From NCBI GenBank assembly GCA_022701365.1, contig JAKUHH010000146.1:5677-69676 (forward strand): a stretch of 64,000 bases of DNA. The letters are read 5' to 3'. This document shows positions 1 to 10,642 of the stretch, one piece after another (positions within the stretch are counted from its first letter, which is position 1; each line of letters opens with the position of its first letter). Both the position numbers and the translations under genes were made by a program. The DNA is from Mycocentrospora acerina. Lineage: Eukaryota > Ascomycota > Dothideomycetes > Pleosporales. The notes below the pieces were generated by a model. It did not search any database. It was not told the DNA's origin and was given only the letters and a program-made list of their open reading frames with translations.

Positions 1-1313
1 AAGAGAGTGATCCGAATGGGGTCCGAAGTGTCCACTACTAGGCATATGGGAGTGCTGGGACTGGAGGGTAAACCAAAGATACTATTCTCTACACCTATAG
101 GTCTTGTACGAAAGGATACAGAAAAACTACTCTACAGAGCTACATAGACTGCCCCCTTATATATCTGTTCCTGTGGTTGCTATCCGGGGCGAGTACAAAT
201 CGGGTAGCTATCGGATGGGTGTCGGTTGACTCAGGGGTAATGATAGGATGTGACGTTGTAAACGTTACAAATATTAGTTAAAAGACCATTTTATTTTTAG
301 AAATCTTACCTAAAATATATAAAATACTAAAAGGCTTTATCTAAGAATTCTAAGGTTAATTTTATGTAGTTTAATATATAGCTTATAGTTAACTTTATGA
401 TTAGCTAAATTAGATTTATATTTTACGCATTTATTTTTATGTAAATACAAAACTTGCTAAGACTTAATTTTAAAACCTAGTTAACCTCACTTTATAAATA
501 TTGTATCTTATAATTTATAAAATTAATATAATTAAAAAGTCTTTTATAATTTAAAATGTTATTCTAAATTAATTCTAAATTTTTTTTTAAATTTCATACC
601 TATTGGAGTAAACGCTTTTAAATGATCTTTTTTAGATACTTTATTTTAATCTTTAATGATGTCTAAACTTTCTTAATATAATTGTTAATTTACACTTTAC
701 TTAAGTATTATTTTTAAACAGCATAAATTTTTTACTAGTACAAAGTTGTTTATTTCCTAAAGTGCAGCCTTAATTATATTATTATTTTTATTGTTAGAGT
801 GCGTTACATATTAGGGTATGTTTAGTGTTTATAGCGATAAGTAAATCCGCGCATTTAGTGCACAGACACGGTAGGTGGCATCAGCGCCAAATTGCCTAGC
901 GGAGTTTCCTATTCTAGCAAGGTCAACTCCGCACCTGCGGACTTTCCATCGCCACTTCCCTGCAAAGCCTACATCACGATAGGTAGTTCAGCCTGCTGAC
1001 CCAAATCTAAAACACTTCAAGGAAGTTGTACGCGACATGATTAGTTGTGATACACCAGAACGATATCTTTCTGGGTATGGTCTTGCGCACATCCAATAAC
1101 ATGCTCAATATGAGGCTTATCTTAAGGGAAGTAGCAAACATTGGCACAAGACGAGAAGATCGGACATTAGACGAGAACTAGCCCAGAATTCTGCTTAGAT
1201 AACAGTGACCACGCTTTATAAGAACAAGCCGAGTTCCTACTTTGAAGACATTAATTTCTACATCAGCCTCTACATTCACCTATAAAGAATTGCATTGAAT
1301 CTCAAAGTACAAC
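1..1313. repeat. AT-rich decayed repeat block, no gene
   Basis: Positions about 240-835 are extremely AT-rich, with many TA dinucleotides and no open frame, as expected of a transposon mutated by RIP. Positions about 1-215 form a separate degenerate repeat whose second copy lies near 2700-2900 in the same orientation. The end of the AT block (about 755-835) resembles the reverse complement of 4990-5070. From about 840 to 1313 the composition returns to normal and reads as the promoter of the following gene, with a TATA-like CTATAAAG near 1282. No coding region is supported here. Confidence 0.6.
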
Positions 1314-2267
1314 ATGGAGGGCTTTCCAGAAATACAACATATGGTTCAAACGATCCACAAGAAAGAGGTCAGAATATTTATTTCACAGTTACTACAAAGC
1401 GCAGATAAGCTGACAAGACTACGACTTCAGTATCCTTCTATTTCGCCTCTCAATCCTATGAATACGGCAGAAAATAAGACCGTTTTCATTACGGGCGGAG
1501 GTACAGGGATTGGCTATGCCATCGCTCGCGGATTCGCTCTTGCTGGCGCTTCGACCATAATCATTACTGGCCGCAGATCTGATGTACTTAAGACAAGTGC
1601 AGAAAGACTGTCAGAGGAGACATCCTCAGCCCAGGTTCTAGGATACCCATTAGACATCTCAGACAACGAAGCTGTCGATAGTACTTTCGCTGAAGTACGC
1701 CAGAACCTCGGTCCTGGGAGAAATATCGATATCCTCGTCCTGTGCGCTGCGCAAGGCCTACCACCAGGCAACACCCTCTCTTTCTCAACCTCTCAGATCC
1801 GCGCCTTCATGGATACAAACATCCTAGGCAACATCAACGTCGTACGCACTTACCTAAGTACCACAGACACGTCAAACGGAATAATCCTTGAAGTCGCAAC
1901 TAACGCCGCCCACACAATCTACCCGATGATGACTCTGTACAGTATCACCAAGGGGGCTTTCACGTCATTCTTACGCCATGTTGCGGCTGAGTACCGAGGA
2001 ACGGGGCTTCGTATTCATAGTTTCAACCCGGGGAGCGTACTGACGGATCCAGCGAAGGATGCAGGCATGGATGAGAATAGCGTTTCGTGGGATGATGTGA
2101 GTTTACCAGCAGGATTTGCGGTTTGGTTGGCGAGTCCGCAAGCAGCTTTTCTAAACGGACGCTTTGTTATGAGTGCCTGGGATGTAGATGAGTTGATGGA
2201 AAAAAAGAACCATTTCCAGGATGATGAAAACCTAGGGAAGATTGTACTTAAAATTAGACAAGATTGA
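1314..2267 (+). CDS. Short-chain dehydrogenase/reductase (SDR), NAD(P)-dependent
   Basis: A classical SDR-fold oxidoreductase on one uninterrupted frame. The glycine-rich cofactor motif TGGGTGIG follows the first beta strand, and the YSITK catalytic Tyr/Lys motif lies near residue 166 counted from the second ATG. The frame opens at 1314, but the SDR fold starts right after the ATG at 1458, which gives 269 residues, close to the usual family length. A TATA-like box near 1282 is only about 30 bp from the first ATG, which also favours 1458. The catalytic Ser usually found about 13 residues before the Tyr appears replaced (EVATNAAH), and the NNAG motif reads VLCAAQG, so activity may be altered. 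It lies between degenerate repeats in AT-rich surroundings. Substrate unknown. Confidence 0.85.
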   Translation: MEGFPEIQHMVQTIHKKEVRIFISQLLQSADKLTRLRLQYPSISPLNPMNTAENKTVFITGGGTGIGYAIARGFALAGASTIIITGRRSDVLKTSAERLSEETSSAQVLGYPLDISDNEAVDSTFAEVRQNLGPGRNIDILVLCAAQGLPPGNTLSFSTSQIRAFMDTNILGNINVVRTYLSTTDTSNGIILEVATNAAHTIYPMMTLYSITKGAFTSFLRHVAAEYRGTGLRIHSFNPGSVLTDPAKDAGMDENSVSWDDVSLPAGFAVWLASPQAAFLNGRFVMSAWDVDELMEKKNHFQDDENLGKIVLKIRQD

Positions 2268-3921
2268 TTGCCTGATTAAATTTTTTAACTTAATGTAGGG
2301 ATTAAATCTTCACTAGAAATGCAGCCAAGCATAAGGGCTACTTCTTACTTTAACAAGTCTTCATTTTGCCTGAAGCTTTTGCTTCATCTGCTATATAAAC
2401 AGGCTGTGAGGGTATCACTTCTCAGAGAGTGACTAGAGCTAAAATTCTATCAAGACAATAAGTTTATGTGCAGCTATTACTCAGAACGCGTTGATTTTCA
2501 ATACTTGGAGTCAACACTGGACTTTCTCGCCACTGGGGTCAAGAAAGTGAATGCTAGTTTTCGCAAAGGGTGGTCTTTAAATTCCAGAGTCTTTGCTTAT
2601 GTAGAAGAGGCTGGGTGCTATCTCGTTTCATTTAGGGTCAAGGCGATTGTCTTGCTAGCCACATGTGCTAGGGTTGACGACGTAGACAAGAAGAAAGAAT
2701 CTGATAATGGTAGAAGTCCACAAAGATGCATAAATAAATGCCAAGATATAAGGAAAACTAGACTATCTTCTCTATCCCCATAGGTCTTGTACAGAGGGGA
2801 CAGCAAAAATCACTCCAAATAGCTAAAATTCCTAGATCATTTGAAGTTGGAATTTGTGGCGAGTGTAGAGGCATTCAAGGCTATACGCTGGTCAGGTGCT
2901 CGGTACTAAATAATAGACATAAGTCTCTAGGAGGCAAGTCTGATCATCGTTGCGTGCGAGTCGCATATGAGTTTCGTTGACATGTGATGAGGGTTGTTGT
3001 TACAACGCTTGGTTATGGCCGGCAGATTGAATGGGTTTTTACAATATCATTTTTTCATCTGCCGAGTCAATGCTCTATTATCGAAGCTGTATCTACAATT
3101 AGTGCATGTCACACACCAGGACATGCGTATTTAAGTGGCTACTTTATTGAAACTCCTGATTCCAAACTTATAAATCCTTAATTTATTTTATTCTCTCTCT
3201 GAGTATTTTATGACAGTTGAGGAGTAACCTCGGTTGCTTCTTGAATCATTCTGCCGGAACAAACACAAAGGAACAATGCCGTAACGCGTTAGGCGTTCAT
3301 TCGGCCGTCAGGTTTGAATTGATCAAGGCAAAGCTTCCGCGGACATTTTGACGACACAAGACTGATAATCTCCGTACGCCCTATGCTCGGTACTACTTAA
3401 CCGAGAGCTCCATGCCGTTGCGGAGGTCGGACTTGCTCTCAGATATCCCAAGTTAATGGCGGACTATGGCGGACCATAGCTAGACGTTCGCTAGTTAGAC
3501 TTGATCATATTTTCAGCAGACGCTGTTTTTAATACAGAGATGTGAGATGAATATGCTAATTTTTGCGTTCGTTAGAAAATCTCATCCTGGCAATTGAGCG
3601 ATGCACAGCGAGCCGCGGCAAATATTGCATAATCTTCTGTCGTAATTTTGCCTGGCTATCCACATTCCGTTCTACATATCCCCCGAAATTGATTATAATA
3701 GATTACAGGATATTGACAATATTTTATTAACTTGATGAATGTGCGACGCAATCGACTATTAGCTGTTCTTAGTCTTAAAACAGCAATTGAGCCACTAGTT
3801 AAACAAGTGCTTAGAGGCGTACGAAATCAACTAGCCTTATAACCTCGGATTATCGCTAGAATACCTACTCTTAGTTAACTTTCTATTCTGTACCTCCTAA
3901 ACCACTTAAACCAAAAGTAAA
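2268..3921. other. Intergenic region with degenerate repeat copy
   Basis: No convincing gene. A TATA-like TATATAAA near 2393 precedes a 105-codon frame (2466-2783), but that frame runs into the repeat copy at about 2700-2900, which matches 1-215, and it has no recognisable domain. The rest is AT-leaning sequence without a supported feature. Confidence 0.4.
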
Positions 3922-4365
3922 TTGCACCTACTTCATCTCACATGTTCCGTTACCCTCAGCTTGGCGGCTGTTGCCCTATCAACATCGGTTTGCAAACCGG
4001 AGCAATGGAAAAATCTCGCCCCAATCCCTACTGATCAGCAGGAGCACGGTAATGTTGCTGTCAACAAGAACACGATTGACATTCTCGGTGGCCGCGCTCC
4101 GAACGGAAATACTACAGAGACAATGAATCTGCTTTAGCTTTCCGACATACGTTCAGACACTTGGCGTACTGCATCCCCTGTACCGTACAAAGCCAACCAT
4201 CCGAACGTTGCTGCAATTAAAAACAAGATCTATCTACTTGGTAGTCTTGTTGAAGGACCCGTTGCCTCAGGTCTGTCACTAAATTGGGTGGCTTCCAAAG
4301 CTTGCAAATATATGTTCTGCTCGACCAGTCTTGCTAACATCGTCAACCTACCACTTCGACAGTGA
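3922..4365 (+). pseudogene. Kelch-repeat secreted protein, truncated pseudogene
   Basis: The frame encodes a hydrophobic leader followed by kelch-type repeats. One has QWKNLAPIP then IDILGGRAP; the next has DTWRTASPVP then HPNVAAIKNKIYLLGSL. Together these are the start of a beta-propeller of the kelch/galactose-oxidase type that is usually several repeats longer. There is no ATG: the position where the start is expected reads TTG. A TAG at 4135-4137 interrupts the frame, after which the same frame continues with clear kelch sequence to a TGA at 4363-4365. The remaining repeats are absent. A CAG to TAG change would fit RIP. The flanks are AT-rich and repeat-derived, so this is read as a broken, decaying gene copy. 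Confidence 0.7.
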
Positions 4366-6519
4366 CGCTTTGCAAGTACCAGGTAATGAGACTAACTGAT
4401 GGAAGTAGATCATGTATTTCGGGCGTAAGGCGAGAAAGACCAAGCTTGCTAAAATAAGGTTAATCATATAGTACCCGCTTAGGTCTTTCTCGCACATGCA
4501 GGATTAGAAAATTCTCTTCAGTCTGCCTGAAAACGTAAACAGGGAATCTGAGCACAAAGATTAAAGCTACATCGTATAAGAAACCATTGTTTATTTCTCT
4601 ATTCTTTAGATCTCCACCATTGAATACTTATGTTAGCTTCTATACGTTCTGTCCAAATTTCATATTACAGAAACTATAGGGTCACCAATGGACACATATC
4701 AATAGATAAACCGAAGGCTTAAATTGTCCGCAGCATACAAAAGAGTCTAATTAAAGAACTTTTCAGATAGAGCAGCACTGACCAGAAGAGCTCTAGCAAT
4801 TGTGACAAAGATAGCTTTTTATGTTACATCTTAGGACGTAAGATGTTCAACTAGGTTTAGAAAGATTATAAAACACTAATAAGAAGATTACCTGATAAAT
4901 TCCGGATATTAGTACAATTAATTAAAGAAGATAACATCCGTAGAGTGCGTATTAACAACACTTAACTCACTAACATTATAGTAGTTATTAATAAATAAAA
5001 CACATACCCTATTGTGCGCAGGTTCCTAGCTGCACTTTAAGCTTAGCTGTTATTAAACTTTGCAAGAGATTTGAAAATAAAGCAGAATTTGTTATGTAAC
5101 GTTGACTTAAATTTTTATAAAAAGTGTCTACCCTTACAGAGAAGTGTTTACTATTAAAGAATTTTATAAGTGGGCGCTTTAACATTGTTTAATTAATTAA
5201 CCGAATCTCAACTTAATATTATAAACCTTAATTTTGAGAATTAAGATGTGAAGTTCAAATGTAAGGTCTATTGTTACTTACGCTTGTGTATTTATGAACT
5301 TGACACGCTGTAAATATGGTCTAATTAACATAGCTTATACATGTGCCTTATTAAAAGTTTTGGTAAAAAATCAAGTAAAAAATTACCTTTCAAGCAATTC
5401 AACTTTAATATAAACTAAGTTTAACGAAATTTTATCTCTATGCTTATGAGGATATTACAAAATACTTACTCCAAAACCATAAATCTAGCCACTGTTGTAT
5501 TAAGTTACCTTTGCTAACATGCAGTTGTCACTTTTACCTTGTGACTAGTGCAATTAAACCTATTTACAAGACCAATGTACTCTTTCACATGGTATCACAT
5601 GTCATTACTGTCAGGAATTTTTTCCTGATATGCGGAACGATAGGTTCTTTGAAGCTACAAAAAGGCTGACTTTTGTCCTGCTATAGCTAGAACATTTATA
5701 CTATTGACTAGCAAGTTCAAATTATTTAATTTCGGGATTTGCGGGTCGAAATTGCTGGTTAACCTTAGATAAATGACGCGTTGATTAAACATTGCGAATC
5801 TCCTCTTACTTAAAGTCTATGTTGGAAGGGGGGACGAGACATCGTCAAAAGCGTGTCCAAGATAGATGGTGTGTCTGTGGCAGATATCTTGAAGTAGGAT
5901 AAATATGATTAATGGCAAATTTGGTGAAGTGGTTTTCTCTTGGGAAGTTTCAGGGCTCTCAACTTTTCTGTGTTAAGTTTCGAAACTTGTCGCGTAACAC
6001 AGCGCGCAATCCTCACTCGAGCTCCACGCTCACCGAGCTTTCCTTAGGCTCCACCTGAGAAACATGTTACGAAATACATAAAATATGTGTTAATGACGCT
6101 CTACAAAGGACTGCACTTCAAGGTAATACAACTGAGTACTTTTTAGGTATATAAATGGTAGGTCTGTGTAGTAAACACACAAAAGCAGTCCATCTAGCAG
6201 ATCATTTGAATCTCCCATTTCTAGATCCTTTTTATTCAACAAAACTTTTGGTTGCTCTTACTCTTCCATAGTTGGAACTGCACTAGATTACGTCATTCCT
6301 TTGTTGTCTAACCCTTACCACTATTAGCATTGAAATGATATCTCGCTGTGAAGCTAGTAGACTGATGTAATCCTATGTGACAAAATGGGATTTAAGTAGA
6401 TTGTACTTTTAGAAATAGGAATGCATCTAAAACAATAACTGTAAATATCAACTACTTCAAAAAAATGAAATCTAATAAGACTTCTTTCTTATGTAACAAT
6501 TTAATCCCTTTTAGAAATC
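4366..6519. repeat. AT-rich decayed repeat, inverted relative to the left block
   Basis: AT-rich, gene-free sequence. About 4990-5070 read on the minus strand matches the end of the left AT-rich block (755-835): both contain CAAAGTT, TAAAGTGCAGC and TAGGGTATGT in the same order. I read this as a second RIP-degraded copy of one element in opposite orientation, continuing to roughly 5560. A separate short hairpin is listed at 4430-4493. No coding frame is credible. Confidence 0.5.
4430..4493. repeat. Short inverted repeat (hairpin)
   Basis: The left arm at 4430-4445 (GCGAGAAAGACCAAGC) pairs with the right arm at 4477-4493 (GCTTAGGTCTTTCTCGC) except for one bulged base. The loop is about 31 bp. 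It lies just after the kelch pseudogene. It could be a miniature transposon remnant or the ends of a deleted insertion; nothing links it to a known element. Confidence 0.6.
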
Positions 6520-8293
6520 TCATGTAGCCCTTGCCATGAACTCGATATACGGACCATCTTTAGCGCTCGTAAAATGTCCCTTGAGTTTGAAATGTGCGTT
6601 CATATCTCCTTCTAGATTCGTCTCTCCTACTTTGCCGAGTAAACCACTTGCAGCCTTCCAGTCTGCTCGGTACACAATAAGAGCTAGCAAGGTAGTCATT
6701 TCCATGTAAGCGATATTTTTACCAATACAACCACGAGAACCGAGTGAAAAGGGTACAAAAGCCCTTTTAGCTAGCTCGGTTTGACTCTCATCGCACTCAG
6801 GCAGCCACCTTTCAGGCCTGAATTCATTTGGAAGTGCGAAATACGCAGGATTGCGTTGAACGGAGTATGTGCAAGTCGCCACATTTGCTCCTTTAGGAAG
6901 GACGATACCAGCAGTGGTATCTTGATGCCTCATTTCCCTCCATAATGGGGCGCCAACAGGTGGAGCTAATCTCATTGATTCGTCGATGCATGCCCGAAGG
7001 TAGGTGCAATCTGTCAGCTTCTTACCTGGGCAAATTTCGCCTACATTGTTAAAACTTGTCCGGATTTCTTTGGCGAGTCTTTGGTAGACATCTGGGCGTC
7101 GAGAAAGGTAGAAAAAAAATCCAGAGATCGCAACAGACGACGTGTCAGTGCCTACAAGAATCAGCGATATTGAACATTGCAGATATATGTTGGATTCTTC
7201 CAGGTGTAACAATACCTGCTATCATCATGACGACTGCGTCTGCAGCAAGCTCAGGTGTAGTAAGGGCTTGATTCTCTTTTCCATCTCTTAGAAGACTCCC
7301 AAAAATATCATCCACGTGTTGTTGTTGTTCAAGAGCAATTCTTTTCCCAGCAAAACCTAGGGCTTTTTGATAAAATGAAGATGCCTCCTTGACGTGCTTC
7401 CTGAATAGGAGCCTGTTCAAGATTGGATGTTCTACGAGAGTCGGCTGCTCTACTGCCATACCATTCAAAAACATAGCACTGTCAATTCCTTTTACTATGG
7501 AACGCCCCTGTTCTTCTGTTATTAGGTTTTGTGGACTATAGAAAACAACGTTAGCCATAACATCAAACGTAAAATGGGAACCTGTAGAGATCAGTCACTG
7601 CACAACACGCGAGCCCAACATTGAACTGACTCAATGATCCCATATTAAGTGGAGGCCCCCATTGGTCCTTCTTTTGGTTATCATGCAGACTTCCCAACAA
7701 GGAATCGCAGAAGATTTTTGCCGTTTTTGAAATGAGAGGCTCGTATTTTTGCAAAGCAGCAATTGAAAAGGCGCGACTCAAAAGCCTCCTTCTAGGCGCA
7801 TGTTCCTCCTTGGTTATCGCATTCAGTATGCTGACTGTGCCATCTCCTCGAAATGCAAGGTAGCCTTTTGACTTTTGAGTCTTTGTGGGACTCATGTAGA
7901 TGTCTTGCAAAATTAACATCTACTGGCGACAGTGGCGTTCTGTAACTTACCATGTAATCCTTCCACGGTATTGAATAACAGACCATTTGGTCGGTAGCGT
8001 ACAACATCGCCTATTGTTACGTTAGAGAGCTATTTGTTGAAGTTTAATGAGCTTACCGTAAAGTTCATGACACCTCGTAATGTCTAAATGAATATTGCCT
8101 GTGTACGATTGATAGGCTGCATACCAAGAGGTACACTTTCCAAGAAAAGGGCCCGGATGAGCAGCAAGTGGATGGAAATATAACCGATACAAAATATTCG
8201 AAATCTATGACTGTCAGCAAATGAAATGGCGGTAATTCAAAATCATACAAGTAGTAGCACACTGGCACCACCAGCGAAAATGAAAAGGGACAT
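6520..8293 (-). CDS. Cytochrome P450 monooxygenase, six exons
   Basis: A haem-thiolate monooxygenase, probably ER-anchored. Exons on the minus strand are 8293-8249, 8204-8057, 8010-7951, 7903-7631, 7581-7216 and 7151-6520. Introns are 44 to 64 bp and every phase fits, giving 507 residues. Exon 1 encodes a hydrophobic anchor. Exon 2 has the YRLYFHPLAAHPGPF hinge and exon 3 has GDVVRYRPNG. The I-helix AGTDTS is split by the last intron. The ExxR motif is ESMR, and the haem-binding loop FSLGSRGCIG carries the Cys ligand. The sequence resembles fungal P450s of the isotrichodermin C-15 hydroxylase/CYP65-like group; this is family resemblance only and the substrate is unknown. No frame damage is seen. 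A TATA box lies 79 bp upstream. It is divergent from the NmrA-like gene. Confidence 0.92.
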
Positions 8294-8371
8294 CCACGAG
8301 ACTTCCGAAACGGTTGTTGAATACATTTGAAATTCGAATAAACTAAGCTTCCATCAACAGAAGGGGTAGTG

Positions 8372-8380
8372 CCTTATATA
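8372..8380 (-). promoter_or_regulatory. TATA box of the P450 gene
   Basis: TATATAAGG on the minus strand, 79 bp upstream of the P450 start codon at 8293. The spacing is typical of a fungal core promoter. Confidence 0.55.
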
Positions 8381-9365
8381 GTGATTAGGTCGTACATTCG
8401 GCTTTTGGCAAGATTTCCGCCGGTATATCCCTATATCTGCGACAATACTGATATGTTCGCCTCCGGACAAAATAAACATGCGTTGATGATCAGTAATACG
8501 TTGTGCGTTAGACTCTCTCACCGCGTACCGAGAGTCAATACTCTACAGGGTCCAGCCACGTCAATGATTGGCTTTCACAATTAGGATTTGTTGACAATAA
8601 AGAGACAGTGTTTCTAATATTTGAATTGACATTTTGCCGGATGATCTACTTTGTCAATTTGAGCTCGAATTAATTAGATATAAATTCTTTCATTCTTAGA
8701 AGCGCGCTTTCATCTTTTACATTAGAGAATCAAAACGAGCCTTTTGTTGTTGAATTCAATGTACTCAAGTAGCTTGGTAAAATATATTATATCTTCAATA
8801 TTGTAGATGGATTCGTATTTTCTCTGCAAACAGAGTGCTACAATTAATTCGAAACGTATTTCGTCGCTACGGTCTCTCATTTTGGAAAAATTGACCAAAG
8901 TTTCTTCTAATCAACCTCGGCACATGAAGAGATGGTCTAGAATATTGAACTGAGTATTTTGGGATTTTGGAGGGGACGTTGTGACGTGGATCGGTGTAAT
9001 AGTGGCACCATGCAAAGACCGATCCAATAATGTTCATGTGCTGGGTGGTCTATGACGTACCTTACGGCCGAGACGCCTATTCATTATACGGAATCTTAGC
9101 AGAAAAGTCTGATAGTACAAAATTACTAAGGTAAACCAAGACATGATGTGATACAAAAGTCCATTGATCTGTATTTGGACCGAGTTTCTGCAGGTGATAC
9201 TTTCAAAACAGAGCAGAACCACTATTATCATCGAAGTGACTCCTTAACGTGCAGGGTAATTAAAATCGATTTTTGTTGCAAGAATCTGTATTACGGCCGT
9301 AACGTTCAAAACTTCCCAACTTGGTTCAGAGACCCTAAAATCCTTTCAAATGCTCTCTGTATAGA
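8381..9365. other. Divergent intergenic region, P450 / NmrA-like
   Basis: About 1 kb of AT-leaning sequence between two divergent genes. Both core promoters have recognisable TATA boxes. The open frames here lack domain content and an initiation context, so I call no gene. Confidence 0.4.
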
Positions 9366-9375
9366 TATATATAAA
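9366..9375 (+). promoter_or_regulatory. TATA box of the NmrA-like gene
   Basis: TATATATAAA, about 80 bp upstream of the ATG at 9454. Confidence 0.55.
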
Positions 9376-9453
9376 CTGCTGCTTTTTGTTTTTGTGACAT
9401 TATCGCTCCCCTTAAGACAGCTTATTAGCTTATACTCCCCTGTTCAAAAGACC

Positions 9454-10642
9454 ATGAAAGAAATTCTTGTTATCGGTGGTACTGGTGCACAAGGACGACC
9501 AGTTGTAGAAGGTAAGTCATGTTTTGTACTTCTGTATTCATTCTGATTTAGAGAGTCAAACTAACTCACATTTCTAGCACTGTCAGCAAGTGGCCATTAC
9601 GCTGTGAGAATCTTGACCCGAAATGCTGAATCCGAGCGTGCTAAAGAGCTGGGGAAATTGCCCAATGTCACTTTGATTGAGGGTCTACAAAACAACCAAG
9701 CTGATTTGCACAGAGCATTCTCTGGTGTCTACGGAGCCTGGGTCAACACAGACGGCTTTACCCTCGGAGAAAAGAACGAACTGTTTTATGGAATACGCGC
9801 CTACGAGATAGCCAGACACGAAAAGGTACAGCATTATGTTTATGCAACTGCATTCTATGCTTTGAAAGAGGCAGACTGGAACGAAGAATATCATTGGGGT
9901 CACAACGATGCCAAGGGCAGGGTGACAGAATTTATTTTATCTCAAGGACAAACCGGCATGAATACCTCCATTCTCAACACCGGTCCATACATGAATATGC
10001 TATTCGATGGCATGTTCTTGCCTGAAGAGCAGGCTGATGGTTCGTTTGTCTGGGCAAACCCAGCAGGTACGTTCACCAGTCTTAAAACTCTCTAGAAAAG
10101 CTATAAATAAGTCCTAATGAGCCAACTTGCGCGTTGCAGCAACCGGAAAATTACCTCTCATCGCTCTTGAAGATATTGGTATTTACAGTCTTTGGTTGTT
10201 TGAAAATCTTCCTGAGTCTGCTGGATTGAATCTCAGGGTTGTCACAGAGGAGATGACGTTCCCTGAAATTGCGGCAGTTTTCACAAAGGTAACAGGAAAG
10301 CAGGGATTGCACAAGTATCTCCCCCTCAAAGAATATTTGCCCATTGCTGAGCCCTACCCGAATGCACCCGCGAATTGGGCTGCTGGACCAGGCACCCCGC
10401 AGGACGAGTCTAGTCAAACGTGGGCTGAGAATTTCACCGCTTGGTGGAAATTCTGGACAGATGGCAAGGCCTTGCCGAGAGATACCAAAATTCTTGACAG
10501 AATTCATCCAAATCGTATCAGATCTTTGGAAGAATGGATGAGGAAGGTCAACTACACTGGACATCAGAAATCTCTTCTCAAAGGGTCAGAGGATTTGAGA
10601 CGAGAAGCTCAGTTGTCTGAGTACTATACACGCCCAGAATAG
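9454..10642 (+). CDS. NmrA-like NAD(P)-binding protein, three exons
   Basis: A Rossmann-fold protein of the NmrA/HSCARG type (atypical SDR), cytosolic. Exons are 9454-9511, 9578-10066 and 10140-10642, joined by introns of 66 and 73 bp in matching phase, giving 349 residues. The product starts with MKEILVIGGTGAQG, the NmrA form of the dinucleotide-binding motif GGTGxQG. It continues with LTRNAES, which is the usual second-strand region, and then with typical NmrA-like C-terminal sequence. Family members act as redox-sensing regulators or as reductases in secondary metabolism; the sequence does not say which. The ATG at 9454 is chosen because the Rossmann strand begins immediately; longer upstream frames begin at a GTG and have no domain content. 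Confidence 0.9.

Noticed and set aside
2466..2783. 105-codon frame with a TATA-like box upstream
   Set aside because: Its end overlaps a degenerate repeat copy and the product has no signal peptide, domain or intron; not enough to call a gene.
8369..8584. Small plus-strand frame in the P450 promoter
   Set aside because: Starts within the P450 core promoter and has no domain content.
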